Positions 13,719 to 21,878 are shown, counted from the stretch's first letter. The stretch: 22,125 bases of DNA from Sulfurimonas autotrophica (GCA_015662405.1 DQUE01000059.1:1-22125); one strand, 5' to 3'. Translations and numbers: made by a program. The notes: a model not told the origin generated them from the sequence alone.

Positions 13719-14189
13719 CTATAACAGCCCCTCTTTTCTAAAATATGTAATAACTTTTTCATATACAGACTGCTTAAAATGCGGTGTAAAGTCTAAAACA
13801 TCCTCTACATTTACAAATTTATAATTTATAAACTCAGGATGCCTTGTATTAAGATTTATTCTTGCATCTTCTGTGAGTTTAAGTAAAAAATATTTTTGTA
13901 TCTGTCCATGATATGGCTTCATACTGCTTGCAATTTTAGGAGGAAAGTCATAAGAGATCCACTCTGGATACTCAGCAATGATTTTAGCAGCACCTGTGCC
14001 TATCTCCTCTTCCATTTCACGAAAAAGAGCCTCTTGTACCTCTTCACCCTCATCAATACCACCTTGTGGAAATTGCCATATATTAGTCAAATCATTTCTT
14101 TGCGCAATAAAAACCTCTTTTTTTTGCGGATACTCACTTGAGACTATTATCATAGCCACATTGGGACGGTATATTTTTTCTTCACTCAT
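13719..14189 (-). CDS. rppH: RNA pyrophosphohydrolase RppH (Nudix family)
   Basis: Removes pyrophosphate from 5'-triphosphate RNA ends and so starts RNase-driven decay; related enzymes cleave dinucleoside polyphosphates. The 156 residues from the ATG at 14189 match the family (about 155-175). The Nudix box spans residues 43-65 with G43, E49, R57, E58, E61, E62 and G64 all in place. YRPNVAMI at the start, NIWQFPQGG (36-44) and the YPEWISYDFPP segment (74-84) are RppH features. AGGTG seven bases upstream supports this start over an in-frame ATG 12 codons earlier. It is the first gene of the rppH-lysC-hobA-holB-folP operon. The window's many predicted leaderless or short-leader mRNAs would be natural substrates. 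Confidence 0.92.
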   Translation of the reverse strand: MSEEKIYRPNVAMIIVSSEYPQKKEVFIAQRNDLTNIWQFPQGGIDEGEEVQEALFREMEEEIGTGAAKIIAEYPEWISYDFPPKIASSMKPYHGQIQKYFLLKLTEDARINLNTRHPEFINYKFVNVEDVLDFTPHFKQSVYEKVITYFRKEGLL

Positions 14190-14216
14190 ATAAGCACCTA
14201 TATTTAATTGTACGCG

Positions 14217-14222
14217 ATTATA
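14217..14222 (-). promoter_or_regulatory. -10 box of the rppH-folP operon
   Basis: TATAAT on the minus strand, 27 bases before the rppH ATG, preceded by a T-rich stretch where Campylobacterota promoters usually have periodic T tracts instead of a -35 box. It shares a 77-base gap with the divergent hemW promoter. Confidence 0.6.
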
Positions 14223-14254
14223 CAAAAATAGCTATTAAAATAAGTTTATCTGGG

Positions 14255-14260
14255 TATAAT
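14255..14260 (+). promoter_or_regulatory. -10 box of hemW; predicts a leaderless mRNA
   Basis: A perfect TATAAT, ending 6 bases before the hemW ATG at 14267. No ribosome site can fit between the expected transcript start and the ATG. Confidence 0.6.
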
Positions 14261-14266
14261 TTCATT

Positions 14267-15322
14267 ATGTTAGTTTATATTCATATCCCTTTTTGTGACT
14301 CGAAATGCTCTTACTGTGCCTTTAACTCTTATGTTGACAAGTTTCACCTCAAAAAGAATTACATGAAGGCACTACAAAAACAATTAGCATATGAATTACA
14401 AAGATTTCAAACAAAAAAAGAGAGTATCGAGACTCTTTTTATAGGAGGTGGTACGCCTTCAACTGTTAGCCCGCAACTCTATGAGGAAATTTTTGCACTA
14501 CTTAGCCCCTATCTTATGAAAAATGCAGAAATTACCTCTGAAGCCAATCCTAACTCTGCAACAAAAGAGTGGTTAGCGGGTATGAAAAAGCTTGGTGTAA
14601 ACCGTATCAGCTTTGGAGTACAAAGCTTTGACAAAGAAAAACTCAAGATACTTGCTAGAGCACATACACCGCAAATGGCAATTGATGCCATCACGCATGC
14701 TAGCGATGTTGGTTTTTACAACATTTCACTAGACTTAATCTATGCTACTTTGGGTGATACAAAAGATCTTCTTGCAAATGACATTCAAATGGCTTTATCA
14801 TTACCAATCAACCACATAAGTGCCTATGCCTTAATGATTGAAGAGGGCACTGCATTTGCAAATCGTCCACAGATGTCATACGAGCAACTTTCACTTACAA
14901 AGTGGCTCTTTAATGAGATACAAAACCATGGATTCACTCAATACGAAATTAGTAACTTTGGAACCTATCAATCTCTTCACAATCTTGGCTATTGGCAATA
15001 TAAAGACTACATTGGTGCAGGTGCTGGAGCTGTTGGCAAACTTGGGCTTACAAGACTCTATCCGCAAACTGGTATAGAAGCCTATATAAATGATCCTTTA
15101 CACATCAGACAAGAGTCTTTAACAGATGAAGACAAAAGGCTTGAGAAGATATTTTTAGGGTTACGTTCAATTGTTGGTGTGGAGAAAAATATATTAAACA
15201 CTCAAGAGCAAAAAAGAGCAAAAATTTTACTTGAAGAGCAGAAACTAGAGCTAAAAGAGAATATTTTTTATAATCATAACTATCTTTTGGCAGATGAGAT
15301 TGCACTATTTTTGAATTCTTGA
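14267..15322 (+). CDS. hemW: Heme chaperone HemW (radical SAM, HemN-like)
   Basis: A radical-SAM protein often annotated as oxygen-independent coproporphyrinogen III oxidase; biochemical work on HemW shows heme binding and transfer rather than oxidase activity. The 351 residues match HemW (about 350-380) and are shorter than true HemN (about 455). IHIPFCDSKCSYCAF carries the cluster cysteines C10, C14 and C17. FIGGGTPS follows near residue 59, ITSEANPNS near 89, and RISFGVQSF near 116. HemN-specific N-terminal residues are missing. There is no Shine-Dalgarno. It heads the plus-strand group hemW-tatB-tatC-queA, although tatB has its own promoter-like box. Confidence 0.9.
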   Translation: MLVYIHIPFCDSKCSYCAFNSYVDKFHLKKNYMKALQKQLAYELQRFQTKKESIETLFIGGGTPSTVSPQLYEEIFALLSPYLMKNAEITSEANPNSATKEWLAGMKKLGVNRISFGVQSFDKEKLKILARAHTPQMAIDAITHASDVGFYNISLDLIYATLGDTKDLLANDIQMALSLPINHISAYALMIEEGTAFANRPQMSYEQLSLTKWLFNEIQNHGFTQYEISNFGTYQSLHNLGYWQYKDYIGAGAGAVGKLGLTRLYPQTGIEAYINDPLHIRQESLTDEDKRLEKIFLGLRSIVGVEKNILNTQEQKRAKILLEEQKLELKENIFYNHNYLLADEIALFLNS

Positions 15323-15345
15323 AGATTTTTTAATCATTCTTTAGA

Positions 15346-15376
15346 TAAAATCTCACTAACAATAAATTATGAAGGC
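15346..15376 (+). promoter_or_regulatory. -10 box and ribosome site of tatB
   Basis: GATAAAAT ends at 15351 and GAAGG sits at 15371-15375, six bases before the tatB ATG at 15382. The tat-queA genes may thus be transcribed independently of hemW. Confidence 0.5.
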
Positions 15377-15381
15377 TAAAT

Positions 15382-15786
15382 ATGTTTGGTATGGGTTTTA
15401 CAGAAATTCTAATCATTGCAGTTATTGCTATTCTTTTTCTAGGTCCAGATAAACTGCCTAGTACAATGGTTGAAATTGCTAAATTTTTTAGAAATGTCAA
15501 AAATACAGTAGGAACACTCAAAGATTCTCTTGAAGAAGAGATGAACCTCAATGAAATAAAGCAAGAAGCACTTGCATATAAACAAGAACTACTCAATGCC
15601 AGTGAAAAGCTTCATAAAGTTACAAATATTCCAGCACAAGCGGGTGCAAAACTTACAAGCTTGACAGATGATATTTTAGAAGAAGAGAATGAAAATATAG
15701 TAAAAGCAACACCAAAAGAGTCACAAAAAGTAACTTTTAAGAAAAAAGAAAAAATAGAGAAAGAAGAAGATAATAAAGATGTTTGA
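15382..15786 (+). CDS. tatB: Sec-independent translocase subunit TatB
   Basis: With TatC it forms the receptor for folded proteins bearing twin-arginine signals. The 134 residues comprise one amino-terminal membrane helix (about 5-20, ILIIAVIAILFLGPDKLP with the conserved GP hinge), an amphipathic helix (about 23-62, EIAKFFRNVKNTVGTLKDSL) and a charged tail ending in Glu and Lys runs. The length and the Glu at residue 8 favour TatB over TatA, and it lies directly before tatC. Its stop overlaps the tatC start by 8 bases. TatA is not in the window and must be encoded elsewhere. Likely cargo in such organisms includes molybdenum and nickel-iron redox enzymes. Confidence 0.94.
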   Translation: MFGMGFTEILIIAVIAILFLGPDKLPSTMVEIAKFFRNVKNTVGTLKDSLEEEMNLNEIKQEALAYKQELLNASEKLHKVTNIPAQAGAKLTSLTDDILEEENENIVKATPKESQKVTFKKKEKIEKEEDNKDV

Positions 15787-16588
15787 TGAATTACGACCAC
15801 ACCTTGTAGAGCTGAGAAAAAGACTTGCGATATCAGCAGCGAGTTTAATCGTTATGTTTTTTGTTATGTTTTACTTTCACGAACCTATACTTACATGGAT
15901 GGTACAGCCACTCAATGATGCACTTATAGCAGTAGGGAAAGTCTCTGTAAATGCGGCAAATGGTATGATTACTACCTCTCAAGTCGGAGGAGCCTTTTTT
16001 GTAGCACTAAAAGTTGCTTTTTTTGCTGCAATTGTAGGTGCATTGCCAATTATACTCTCACAAATATGGCTCTTTATTGCTCCTGGTCTTTATGCGCACG
16101 AGAAAAGGATGATTATTCCTTTTATAGTCGGCGGAACAGTTATGTTTTTAGTGGGTGTTCTTTTTGCTTACTATATTGTAACACCTTTTGGTTTTGACTT
16201 TCTCATCACTTTTGGTTCTTTTAAATTTACTCCACTTATTAATATTGAAGATTATGTCGGTTTTTTCACAAAAATTATGTTTGGTTTTGGTCTTGCATTT
16301 GAGTTACCTGTTTTTGCCTATTTTTTAGCACTTCTTGGACTTGTTGATGACAGGCAAATGACAGCATTTTTCAAGTATGCAATTATAATTATCTTTGTAG
16401 TTGCAGCACTCTTAACGCCACCAGATGTGCTCACACAGTTGCTGATGGCAGGTCCACTTATTATACTTTATGGTCTCTCTATTCTAATAGTAAAACTAGT
16501 AAACCCTGCACCACCTATCGAGGAAGAGGATGATGATATTGAAGAAGATGAAGAAAACAATGAAGCACTAGAGAATAAAAATGAGTAA
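15779..16588 (+). CDS. tatC: Sec-independent translocase subunit TatC
   Basis: The multi-spanning core of the twin-arginine translocase, which recognises the signal peptide. The 269 residues contain six hydrophobic helices in the usual arrangement. HLVELRKRL (8-16) is the conserved cytoplasmic N-terminus, LSQIWLFIAPGLYAHEKR is the conserved first cytoplasmic loop, and FGFGLAFELPVF holds the conserved Phe and Glu of the fourth helix. The tail is strongly acidic (EEEDDDIEEDEE) and longer than needed for the core; its role is unclear. The gene overlaps tatB by 8 bases at its start and queA by 8 bases at its end, so the three are one transcript. Confidence 0.96.
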   Translation: MFDELRPHLVELRKRLAISAASLIVMFFVMFYFHEPILTWMVQPLNDALIAVGKVSVNAANGMITTSQVGGAFFVALKVAFFAAIVGALPIILSQIWLFIAPGLYAHEKRMIIPFIVGGTVMFLVGVLFAYYIVTPFGFDFLITFGSFKFTPLINIEDYVGFFTKIMFGFGLAFELPVFAYFLALLGLVDDRQMTAFFKYAIIIIFVVAALLTPPDVLTQLLMAGPLIILYGLSILIVKLVNPAPPIEEEDDDIEEDEENNEALENKNE

Positions 16589-17609
16589 CGAAGCGTTACT
16601 TACACAAAGCTATGATTTCACTCTCCCAAATGAACTCATAGCAAAATACCCTGCTTCTCCTCGTGACCATGCAAAACTTTTCGTTTATGATAGGGCAACA
16701 GATACTATCACTCACACCCATTTTTATAACCTTGAAAAATTTATTCCTCAAGAGTCTGCTCTGATTTTCAATGACACAAAAGTTATCAAAGCAAGACTCT
16801 TTGGAGAAAAGAAAAGTGGAGGAAAAGTTGAACTGCTTATAAATAGAGCGCTAAATGCACAAGAGATCTCTGTCTATATACGAGGGAAAGTAAAAGCTGG
16901 TACTGAGCTATTTTTTGATGACAACCTTATGGCAAAAGTAACAAAGCTCAACGATGATGGCAGTCGTGAAGTAAACTTTTATCAAGATAAAATGCTGCTA
17001 CGATTTGAAGAGCTCCTCCCAATAATAGATAAAATAGGACATATTCCTCTTCCGCCTTATATTCAAAGAGCAGATGAAGATGCAGATGCAAATGAGTATC
17101 AGAGTGTTTTTGCCAAACAAGAGGGTGCAGTTGCCGCACCAACAGCTTCACTTCATTTCACACCAGAGCAGCATAAACGAATTTGTAACAATCATCAACA
17201 TGCCTATGTGACGCTCCATATAGGAAGTGGTACTTTTAAGCCAGTTGAGGCTGAAGTGATCACAGACCATCCAATGCACTCAGAGTATTATGCTATTTCA
17301 AATGAAGCAAAAGAGATTTTAGAGAGCAGTGTTCCTATTTTAAGCGTAGGAACAACGTCAACTAGAACTATAGAGTATTACGCAAGACATCAAGGAAAAA
17401 TAAGAGGGGAAGCAAATCTTTTTTTACATCCTCAAAATAGACCTCTGCGCGTCAATCATCTCTTGACCAATTTTCACCTGCCAAAGTCAACACTACTTAT
17501 GCTTGTTGCATCTTTTGTTGGGTTAGAAAAAACGCATCAGCTCTATGCTGAAGCCATAAGAGAAAAGTATAGATTTTACTCTTATGGCGATGCGATGCTT
17601 ATCTTGTAA
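16581..17609 (+). CDS. queA: S-adenosylmethionine:tRNA ribosyltransferase-isomerase QueA
   Basis: Transfers and isomerises the ribosyl group of SAM onto 7-aminomethyl-deazaguanine in tRNA, making epoxyqueuosine at wobble position 34. The 342 residues match the family. Motifs in order are FTLPNELIAKYPASPRDHAK, FNDTKVIKARLFG, GGKVELL, GHIPLPPYI, APTASLHFT, LHIGSGTFKPVE, MHSEYY and VGTTSTRTIEYY. It overlaps tatC by 8 bases, so it is translated from the same mRNA. Queuosine and the CmoA-dependent modification, whose gene is at 3474, both act on the wobble base but need not be linked. Its 3' end overlaps the convergent biotin carboxylase gene by 11 bases. Confidence 0.97.
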   Translation: MSNEALLTQSYDFTLPNELIAKYPASPRDHAKLFVYDRATDTITHTHFYNLEKFIPQESALIFNDTKVIKARLFGEKKSGGKVELLINRALNAQEISVYIRGKVKAGTELFFDDNLMAKVTKLNDDGSREVNFYQDKMLLRFEELLPIIDKIGHIPLPPYIQRADEDADANEYQSVFAKQEGAVAAPTASLHFTPEQHKRICNNHQHAYVTLHIGSGTFKPVEAEVITDHPMHSEYYAISNEAKEILESSVPILSVGTTSTRTIEYYARHQGKIRGEANLFLHPQNRPLRVNHLLTNFHLPKSTLLMLVASFVGLEKTHQLYAEAIREKYRFYSYGDAMLIL

Positions 17610-19050
17610 TTATATTATTCTCTTTTATTTTTTTGATAATATTACTTAAAAAAGAGATTTTTTTCTCTTCATCAGCGAGTAAAGAGACTCCGCCAAGATT
17701 GAATTTTTCCATTTTAGAGTCTAAATAGCTTGTATTAAATTTTCCCGCCTTAAACTCTTCATCACGCACAATTTCTCTATGAAGTACTATGTTTGTTTTA
17801 AACCCTTCAATATAAAATTCATCCAATGCTCTTTTGGCTTTTTTTACCGCACCTTCCCAATCCAAAGACCAGACTATAAGTTTACCAAGCATAGAATCGT
17901 AACAAGTTGGCAATTCATACCCTGCATACAAACTTGTATCAAGACGCACTCCAGGCCCACCTGGTGTCAGATATTTTGTAACTGTACCTGTTGTAGGGAA
18001 AAAGTTGTTTTGTGGATCTTCAGAGTTAATTCTAAACTCAATAGAGTATCCTCGAAACTTTATCTCCTCTTGTAAAAATTTCAACTTATCTCCACCAGCA
18101 ATCTCTATCATTCTTTGTATGATATCCACACCTGTTATTGTTTCAGTAACAGGATGTTCCACTTGCACTCTTGTGTTCATCTCGATAAAATAGATATTAT
18201 CCTCAGCATCAACCAAGAATTCTACCGTTCCTACACTCTCATATCCCAACCGAAACATTGCTTTAATGGAGACTCTATAAAGCTCTTTTCGCACAGCATC
18301 ACTTAAAAGCGGTGATGGTGCAATCTCAATAACTTTTTGATGACGACGCTGAATAGAACAGTCTCTCTCTCCAAGATGCACAATATTTCCATATTTATCT
18401 GCAACAATCTGCACTTCTATATGGCGAGGATTTTCAACATATTTTTCTATAAATACATCCCCTTTTCCAAAATATTTTACCGCTTCATTTGTAGCAGATT
18501 CGAACATTTTAGAAAAATCTTTCGCCTGCTTGACAATTCTCATTCCTCTACCACCACCACCAAACGCAGCTTTGATGATGACAGGAAATCCAATCTCTTT
18601 AGCAATCTTTTCACCCTCTTTTATATCAGTAACCGGTGTGTCAGTTCCTTCTAAAACAGGTACACCAATTTTCTTCATAGCAACTTTTGAAGCCATCTTA
18701 TCACCGAAAAGTTCAATATGTTCCGGTTTTGGACCTATGAAAATTATGCCGTTTTCTTCACAGGCTCTAGCAAATTCAGCACTTTCAGATAAAAATCCAT
18801 ACCCTGGATGAATAGCATCACAATTAGCTTTTTTTGCCATTGAGATAATTCTTTCATAATTTAAGTAAGCTTCAATCGGATTTCCCATGATTGGATAACA
18901 CTCATCTGCTTTTGCTACCCAAACACCTTCTACATCTACTTCCGAAAAAACAACAACAGTTTTTATTTCCAACTCTTTACATGCACGAATAATTCGAAGT
19001 GCAATTTCACCTCTGTTTGCAATTAGCATTTTAGTTATTTTTTGCTTCAT
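17599..19050 (-). CDS. Biotin carboxylase subunit (PycA-like; AccC the alternative)
   Basis: An ATP-grasp enzyme that carboxylates biotin on a carrier protein. Motifs are ANRGEIALRI (11-20), HPGYGFLSE (81-89), the glycine loop GGGGRGM (164-170), ERDCSIQRRHQKVIE (228-242) and EMNTRVQVEHPVTE (290-303, with catalytic E290 and R294). At 483 residues it is about 30 longer than AccC of fatty-acid synthesis (about 450). The C-terminal EGFKTNIVLHREIVRDEEF segment and the extra tail recall the free-standing subunit A of two-part pyruvate carboxylase (or 2-oxoglutarate carboxylase), which refills oxaloacetate. No carrier or transferase subunit lies nearby, so the substrate stays open. GGAG ten bases upstream and TATAAT at 19082-19087 support the start. 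Confidence 0.88.
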   Translation of the reverse strand: MKQKITKMLIANRGEIALRIIRACKELEIKTVVVFSEVDVEGVWVAKADECYPIMGNPIEAYLNYERIISMAKKANCDAIHPGYGFLSESAEFARACEENGIIFIGPKPEHIELFGDKMASKVAMKKIGVPVLEGTDTPVTDIKEGEKIAKEIGFPVIIKAAFGGGGRGMRIVKQAKDFSKMFESATNEAVKYFGKGDVFIEKYVENPRHIEVQIVADKYGNIVHLGERDCSIQRRHQKVIEIAPSPLLSDAVRKELYRVSIKAMFRLGYESVGTVEFLVDAEDNIYFIEMNTRVQVEHPVTETITGVDIIQRMIEIAGGDKLKFLQEEIKFRGYSIEFRINSEDPQNNFFPTTGTVTKYLTPGGPGVRLDTSLYAGYELPTCYDSMLGKLIVWSLDWEGAVKKAKRALDEFYIEGFKTNIVLHREIVRDEEFKAGKFNTSYLDSKMEKFNLGGVSLLADEEKKISFLSNIIKKIKENNIITR

Positions 19051-19081
19051 ATCTCATTCTCCAATATTTTCTAATAACAGT

Positions 19082-19087
19082 ATTATA
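19082..19087 (-). promoter_or_regulatory. -10 box of the biotin carboxylase gene
   Basis: TATAAT on the minus strand, 31 bases before the ATG, leaving room for a leader with the GGAG ribosome site. Confidence 0.55.
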
Positions 19088-19166
19088 AAGATTTAAAAAA
19101 ATTAACTCTATACTTTAATTGCTAAAAAAGTTATCTATTTTTGTAATTTTTATTCTCTTTTTTTGA

Positions 19167-19172
19167 TATAAT
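19167..19172 (+). promoter_or_regulatory. -10 box of the AraC-type gene; predicts a leaderless mRNA
   Basis: A perfect TATAAT ends 7 bases before the ATG at 19180, with T-rich DNA upstream and no Shine-Dalgarno. Confidence 0.6.
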
Positions 19173-19179
19173 TACCATT

Positions 19180-20055
19180 ATGAAAAAAACTACATTAGAA
19201 AAAAAAATTAAGATCTCTAATTATCTTATGTATTATATATACACCCATATAGATAGTCATATTAATATGGATGAACTTGCCCAGTATCTCAATATAAACA
19301 AATTCTATATGCATAAAATTTTTAAAGAGATATTTAATCGTAATATTTATGAAAGTATCAAATCAATACGACTACAAAAAGCTTCAAATCTATTATTAAC
19401 AAATAAATTCTCAACCATTTCAGAGGTCGCAAACTCTTGTGGTTACTCTTCACAAACATCTTTTATACGCGCCTTTAAAGCCCGTTTTGCAATGACACCA
19501 AAAGAGTGGAGAAGAGGAGGCTATAAAGATTATTCAAATAAAATTCTTAGGCAATCTTCCATAGCTACAAAATCAAAAGCACAGTTTCATTCAATCACAC
19601 CAGAAATTGTTAAAATGCCAGAACTCTCAGCATACTATATTAGACATAAAGGTTATAATGAAAGTATCAAACAGACATGGCAAAAACTCCAAACATGGGT
19701 ATTTAGTAATAATCTTACAAACTATAAAGAGATAGCCCTTTTACACGACAACCCTACAATAACTCCACTTGACGAGTGTCAATATGTTGCCTGCATTGTA
19801 AATGAAGATAAAAATATTACACTTAATGACAGACTTCCAAACTTTACAATTGCAAAAGGAGTCTATGCAAAGTTTGATCTACAGGGAGAGTTTGGAGATT
19901 TTTTAAAATTTATTCATTGGGTATATCATGAATGGCTCCCAAGTAGTGAGTATGAAACAACCACAAAACCGCCATATGTTATTTATAAAAAAAATAAATA
20001 TCTCTCAAAAGATAAGAAATTTGATATCAGTCTTTACTTGTCTATTAGTTACTAG
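19180..20055 (+). CDS. AraC family regulator with GyrI-like ligand domain (Rob-like layout)
   Basis: A 291-residue predicted transcription factor. Residues about 10-114 are a two-motif AraC DNA-binding domain: MDELAQYLNINKFYMHKIFK holds the first helix-turn-helix and ISEVANSCGYSSQTSFIRAF the second, ending in the conserved TPKEWR. Residues about 137-290 match the GyrI-like (SOUL/effector-binding) fold: VKMPELSAYYIRHKGYNESI at its start, then CQYVACI and TIAKGVYAKFDLQGEFG. E. coli Rob has the same order, and such domains bind hydrophobic or cationic small molecules. The target is unknown; the nearest genes are housekeeping and convergent or divergent. The gene is AT-rich even for this window. 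Its end overlaps dprA by 11 bases. Confidence 0.9.
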   Translation: MKKTTLEKKIKISNYLMYYIYTHIDSHINMDELAQYLNINKFYMHKIFKEIFNRNIYESIKSIRLQKASNLLLTNKFSTISEVANSCGYSSQTSFIRAFKARFAMTPKEWRRGGYKDYSNKILRQSSIATKSKAQFHSITPEIVKMPELSAYYIRHKGYNESIKQTWQKLQTWVFSNNLTNYKEIALLHDNPTITPLDECQYVACIVNEDKNITLNDRLPNFTIAKGVYAKFDLQGEFGDFLKFIHWVYHEWLPSSEYETTTKPPYVIYKKNKYLSKDKKFDISLYLSISY

Positions 20056-20827
20056 AGAGATACACTCTTGCATTTTTTATCTCTATAATTCCCTCTAATT
20101 CTGCTTCAAAAATTTTTGCTGGATATTTTTGCAAAGCCTCTTCGTATGTTGGATTCTTTTGACAATAAAGCAAAAAATCATCTGCTCTCATCTCTTTACA
20201 TATAGCGCCTCCAAATTGTGAAACAAAAACATCCAAATCATAAATAGCTTTTGCTTTTCCTTGCAAAAGAAGATCATTCGTAGCTTCACTCTCACCGATA
20301 CGATGAGGAAGAACATAGACCTCTTTTCCCATTTTCAAGGCATATGCTACACTATGCATCGTTCCTGAATTAAAATCAGCATATGTTACGATGAGGACAT
20401 CTCCCAAAGCAACAACAATTTCATTACGCAGAGGAAAATTATATTTACGAGAAGGCATCCCCTCTTGAAACTGACTAAGCACCAAACCATTTTGTTCTAT
20501 ATCTATAATCATATTTTTATTGATCGCAGGGTAGCGTTTATCAAGTCCTGTTGCTGCTACCATGATAGTATTTGCAGCTCCAGCCGCTTTGTGTGCTATG
20601 GCATCAACGCCCAAAGCACCGCCACTCACTATACAAACGCCTGCTTGAGAGAGCTTTTGTGCAAGTTTATGTGTCATTTCTCTAGCATACTGGTTTGGCT
20701 TTCTACTACCAACAATTGCAACTTTTTTTCTTTGAAGTAAGCTTGCATTGCCTTTATAAAAAAGTTCGTTTGGATACACTTTCATGCTATCAAGTTCAGC
20801 GATATGAAAATCTATCTGCTTTATCAT
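20045..20827 (-). CDS. dprA: DNA-processing protein DprA/Smf
   Basis: Binds incoming single-stranded DNA and loads RecA during natural transformation. The 260 residues are short for the family (about 280-380): the N-terminal SAM-like domain is reduced to some 30 residues. The Rossmann core shows AIVGSRKP (37-44), SGGALGVDAIAHKAA (68-82), the conserved FPLRNEI (131-137, usually FPxRNRI), NSGTMHSVAYAL (153-164) and a late DLLLQGKAKAIYD. A small winged-helix-like C-terminus ends the protein. The gene follows the YibQ-type gene by 4 bases with no ribosome site. The same pairing occurs, as I recall, in C. jejuni. Natural competence is plausible but not shown by this gene alone. Confidence 0.93.
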   Translation of the reverse strand: MIKQIDFHIAELDSMKVYPNELFYKGNASLLQRKKVAIVGSRKPNQYAREMTHKLAQKLSQAGVCIVSGGALGVDAIAHKAAGAANTIMVAATGLDKRYPAINKNMIIDIEQNGLVLSQFQEGMPSRKYNFPLRNEIVVALGDVLIVTYADFNSGTMHSVAYALKMGKEVYVLPHRIGESEATNDLLLQGKAKAIYDLDVFVSQFGGAICKEMRADDFLLYCQKNPTYEEALQKYPAKIFEAELEGIIEIKNARVYLSSN

Positions 20828-20831
20828 AGAT

Positions 20832-21821
20832 TTAATATATTTTGTCTATCTGAACCAATTCAACATCTTTAAACAGAGATTTTGATTCATGAAGAGCTTG
20901 GAGAGTAGTTTTATGAGGATGTCCTATAGCAATAGCATGCCCATGTGCTTTTGCAACCGCAATTGCTTTTTTAATCTGTTTTAATATATAGCGCTTATTC
21001 ATCTTATGATCCAAAAAAACATCTCGCGCAACATACTTGAGTCCAAAATTTTTTAACACTTTAGGTGCCTTCGTTTTTGCTGTCGTTCTGCTATCTACAA
21101 AACGGATATGATTTGCATTTAAAGCAAAAATCAATCTATTCATAGCAATTTCATTTGCAGTAAATTTACTGCCAGTATGATTATTTATATAAGAAACTTT
21201 AGGAAACAATCTTTTTATATCTTTAATTTTTGCAGAAATTTTTTGTTGAGAATCATGTACTCGTAGTGTATGTGGCTCTTCAGCGCTAAAGTGCATTGCT
21301 TCCATAGGAAGATGCACCATGTAAAACTGTTCATGCGATGCAAGTTTTGCAGAATTTGGTCTTGCTGCTCGTGGTGGTAAAAAAGACATCGTTATATTTA
21401 AATGTAAACGTTTGACTGCTCTTACCTGTGATGCAGTCTGCATGTCATCTATAATAATAGCAAGCTTTGGTTTTTTTCTATAAGTCTGCACTTTTTTTGG
21501 TTTTTGCTTTGAAGGATTTGCCAATGTTTCATCCTCTATTTCATGTGCAGCAGAGACATATGTTTTTGTATCTTTTTTCAAAATCTCTTGTAATCTTTTT
21601 TGCACACTTACAGAAGGTGCTTTTGGAATTTTTGTTGCTATTTTTTCCTTTAGAGCAACCTTCTGTTTTACTACTTCTTTTGTTTTTGCATTATTTATTC
21701 CCAAATAATACCCCACTACCAAAGAGAGCAAAATCAGAGCTATTATTGCCAAAAACCATACTATGTATTTTAAAAAAGGAGAGCCTCTTTTTTTCTTTAT
21801 TCTTTTTTTTCTTTTTGCCAT
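20832..21821 (-). CDS. Divergent polysaccharide deacetylase family protein (YibQ-like)
   Basis: A 329-residue membrane-anchored envelope protein. A very basic start (KRKKRIKKKR) precedes one membrane helix at about 18-41, then a Lys- and Ala-rich periplasmic linker to about 115. The deacetylase-like barrel begins with KLAIIIDDMQTASQ (about 118-131) and continues with ITMSFLPPRAARP, YMVHLPMEAM, YINNHTGSKFT and IGHPHKTTLQAL; the paired aspartates and the histidines are the metal-site residues conserved in this family. The substrate is unknown; the fold suggests removal of acetyl groups from an envelope sugar polymer. It is the first gene of a unit with dprA. The -10 box may be TATAGT at 21854-21859. 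Confidence 0.88.
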   Translation of the reverse strand: MAKRKKRIKKKRGSPFLKYIVWFLAIIALILLSLVVGYYLGINNAKTKEVVKQKVALKEKIATKIPKAPSVSVQKRLQEILKKDTKTYVSAAHEIEDETLANPSKQKPKKVQTYRKKPKLAIIIDDMQTASQVRAVKRLHLNITMSFLPPRAARPNSAKLASHEQFYMVHLPMEAMHFSAEEPHTLRVHDSQQKISAKIKDIKRLFPKVSYINNHTGSKFTANEIAMNRLIFALNANHIRFVDSRTTAKTKAPKVLKNFGLKYVARDVFLDHKMNKRYILKQIKKAIAVAKAHGHAIAIGHPHKTTLQALHESKSLFKDVELVQIDKIY

Positions 21822-21878
21822 TTACTATTCATCTTACAATTTAATTTACTGAAACTATATCCTAAAAAGATAAAAATC

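Noticed and set aside
13719..14225. A longer RppH starting at 14225
   Set aside because: The extra 12 residues overlap the -10 box at 14217-14222, and the ATG at 14189 has its own AGGTG ribosome site.
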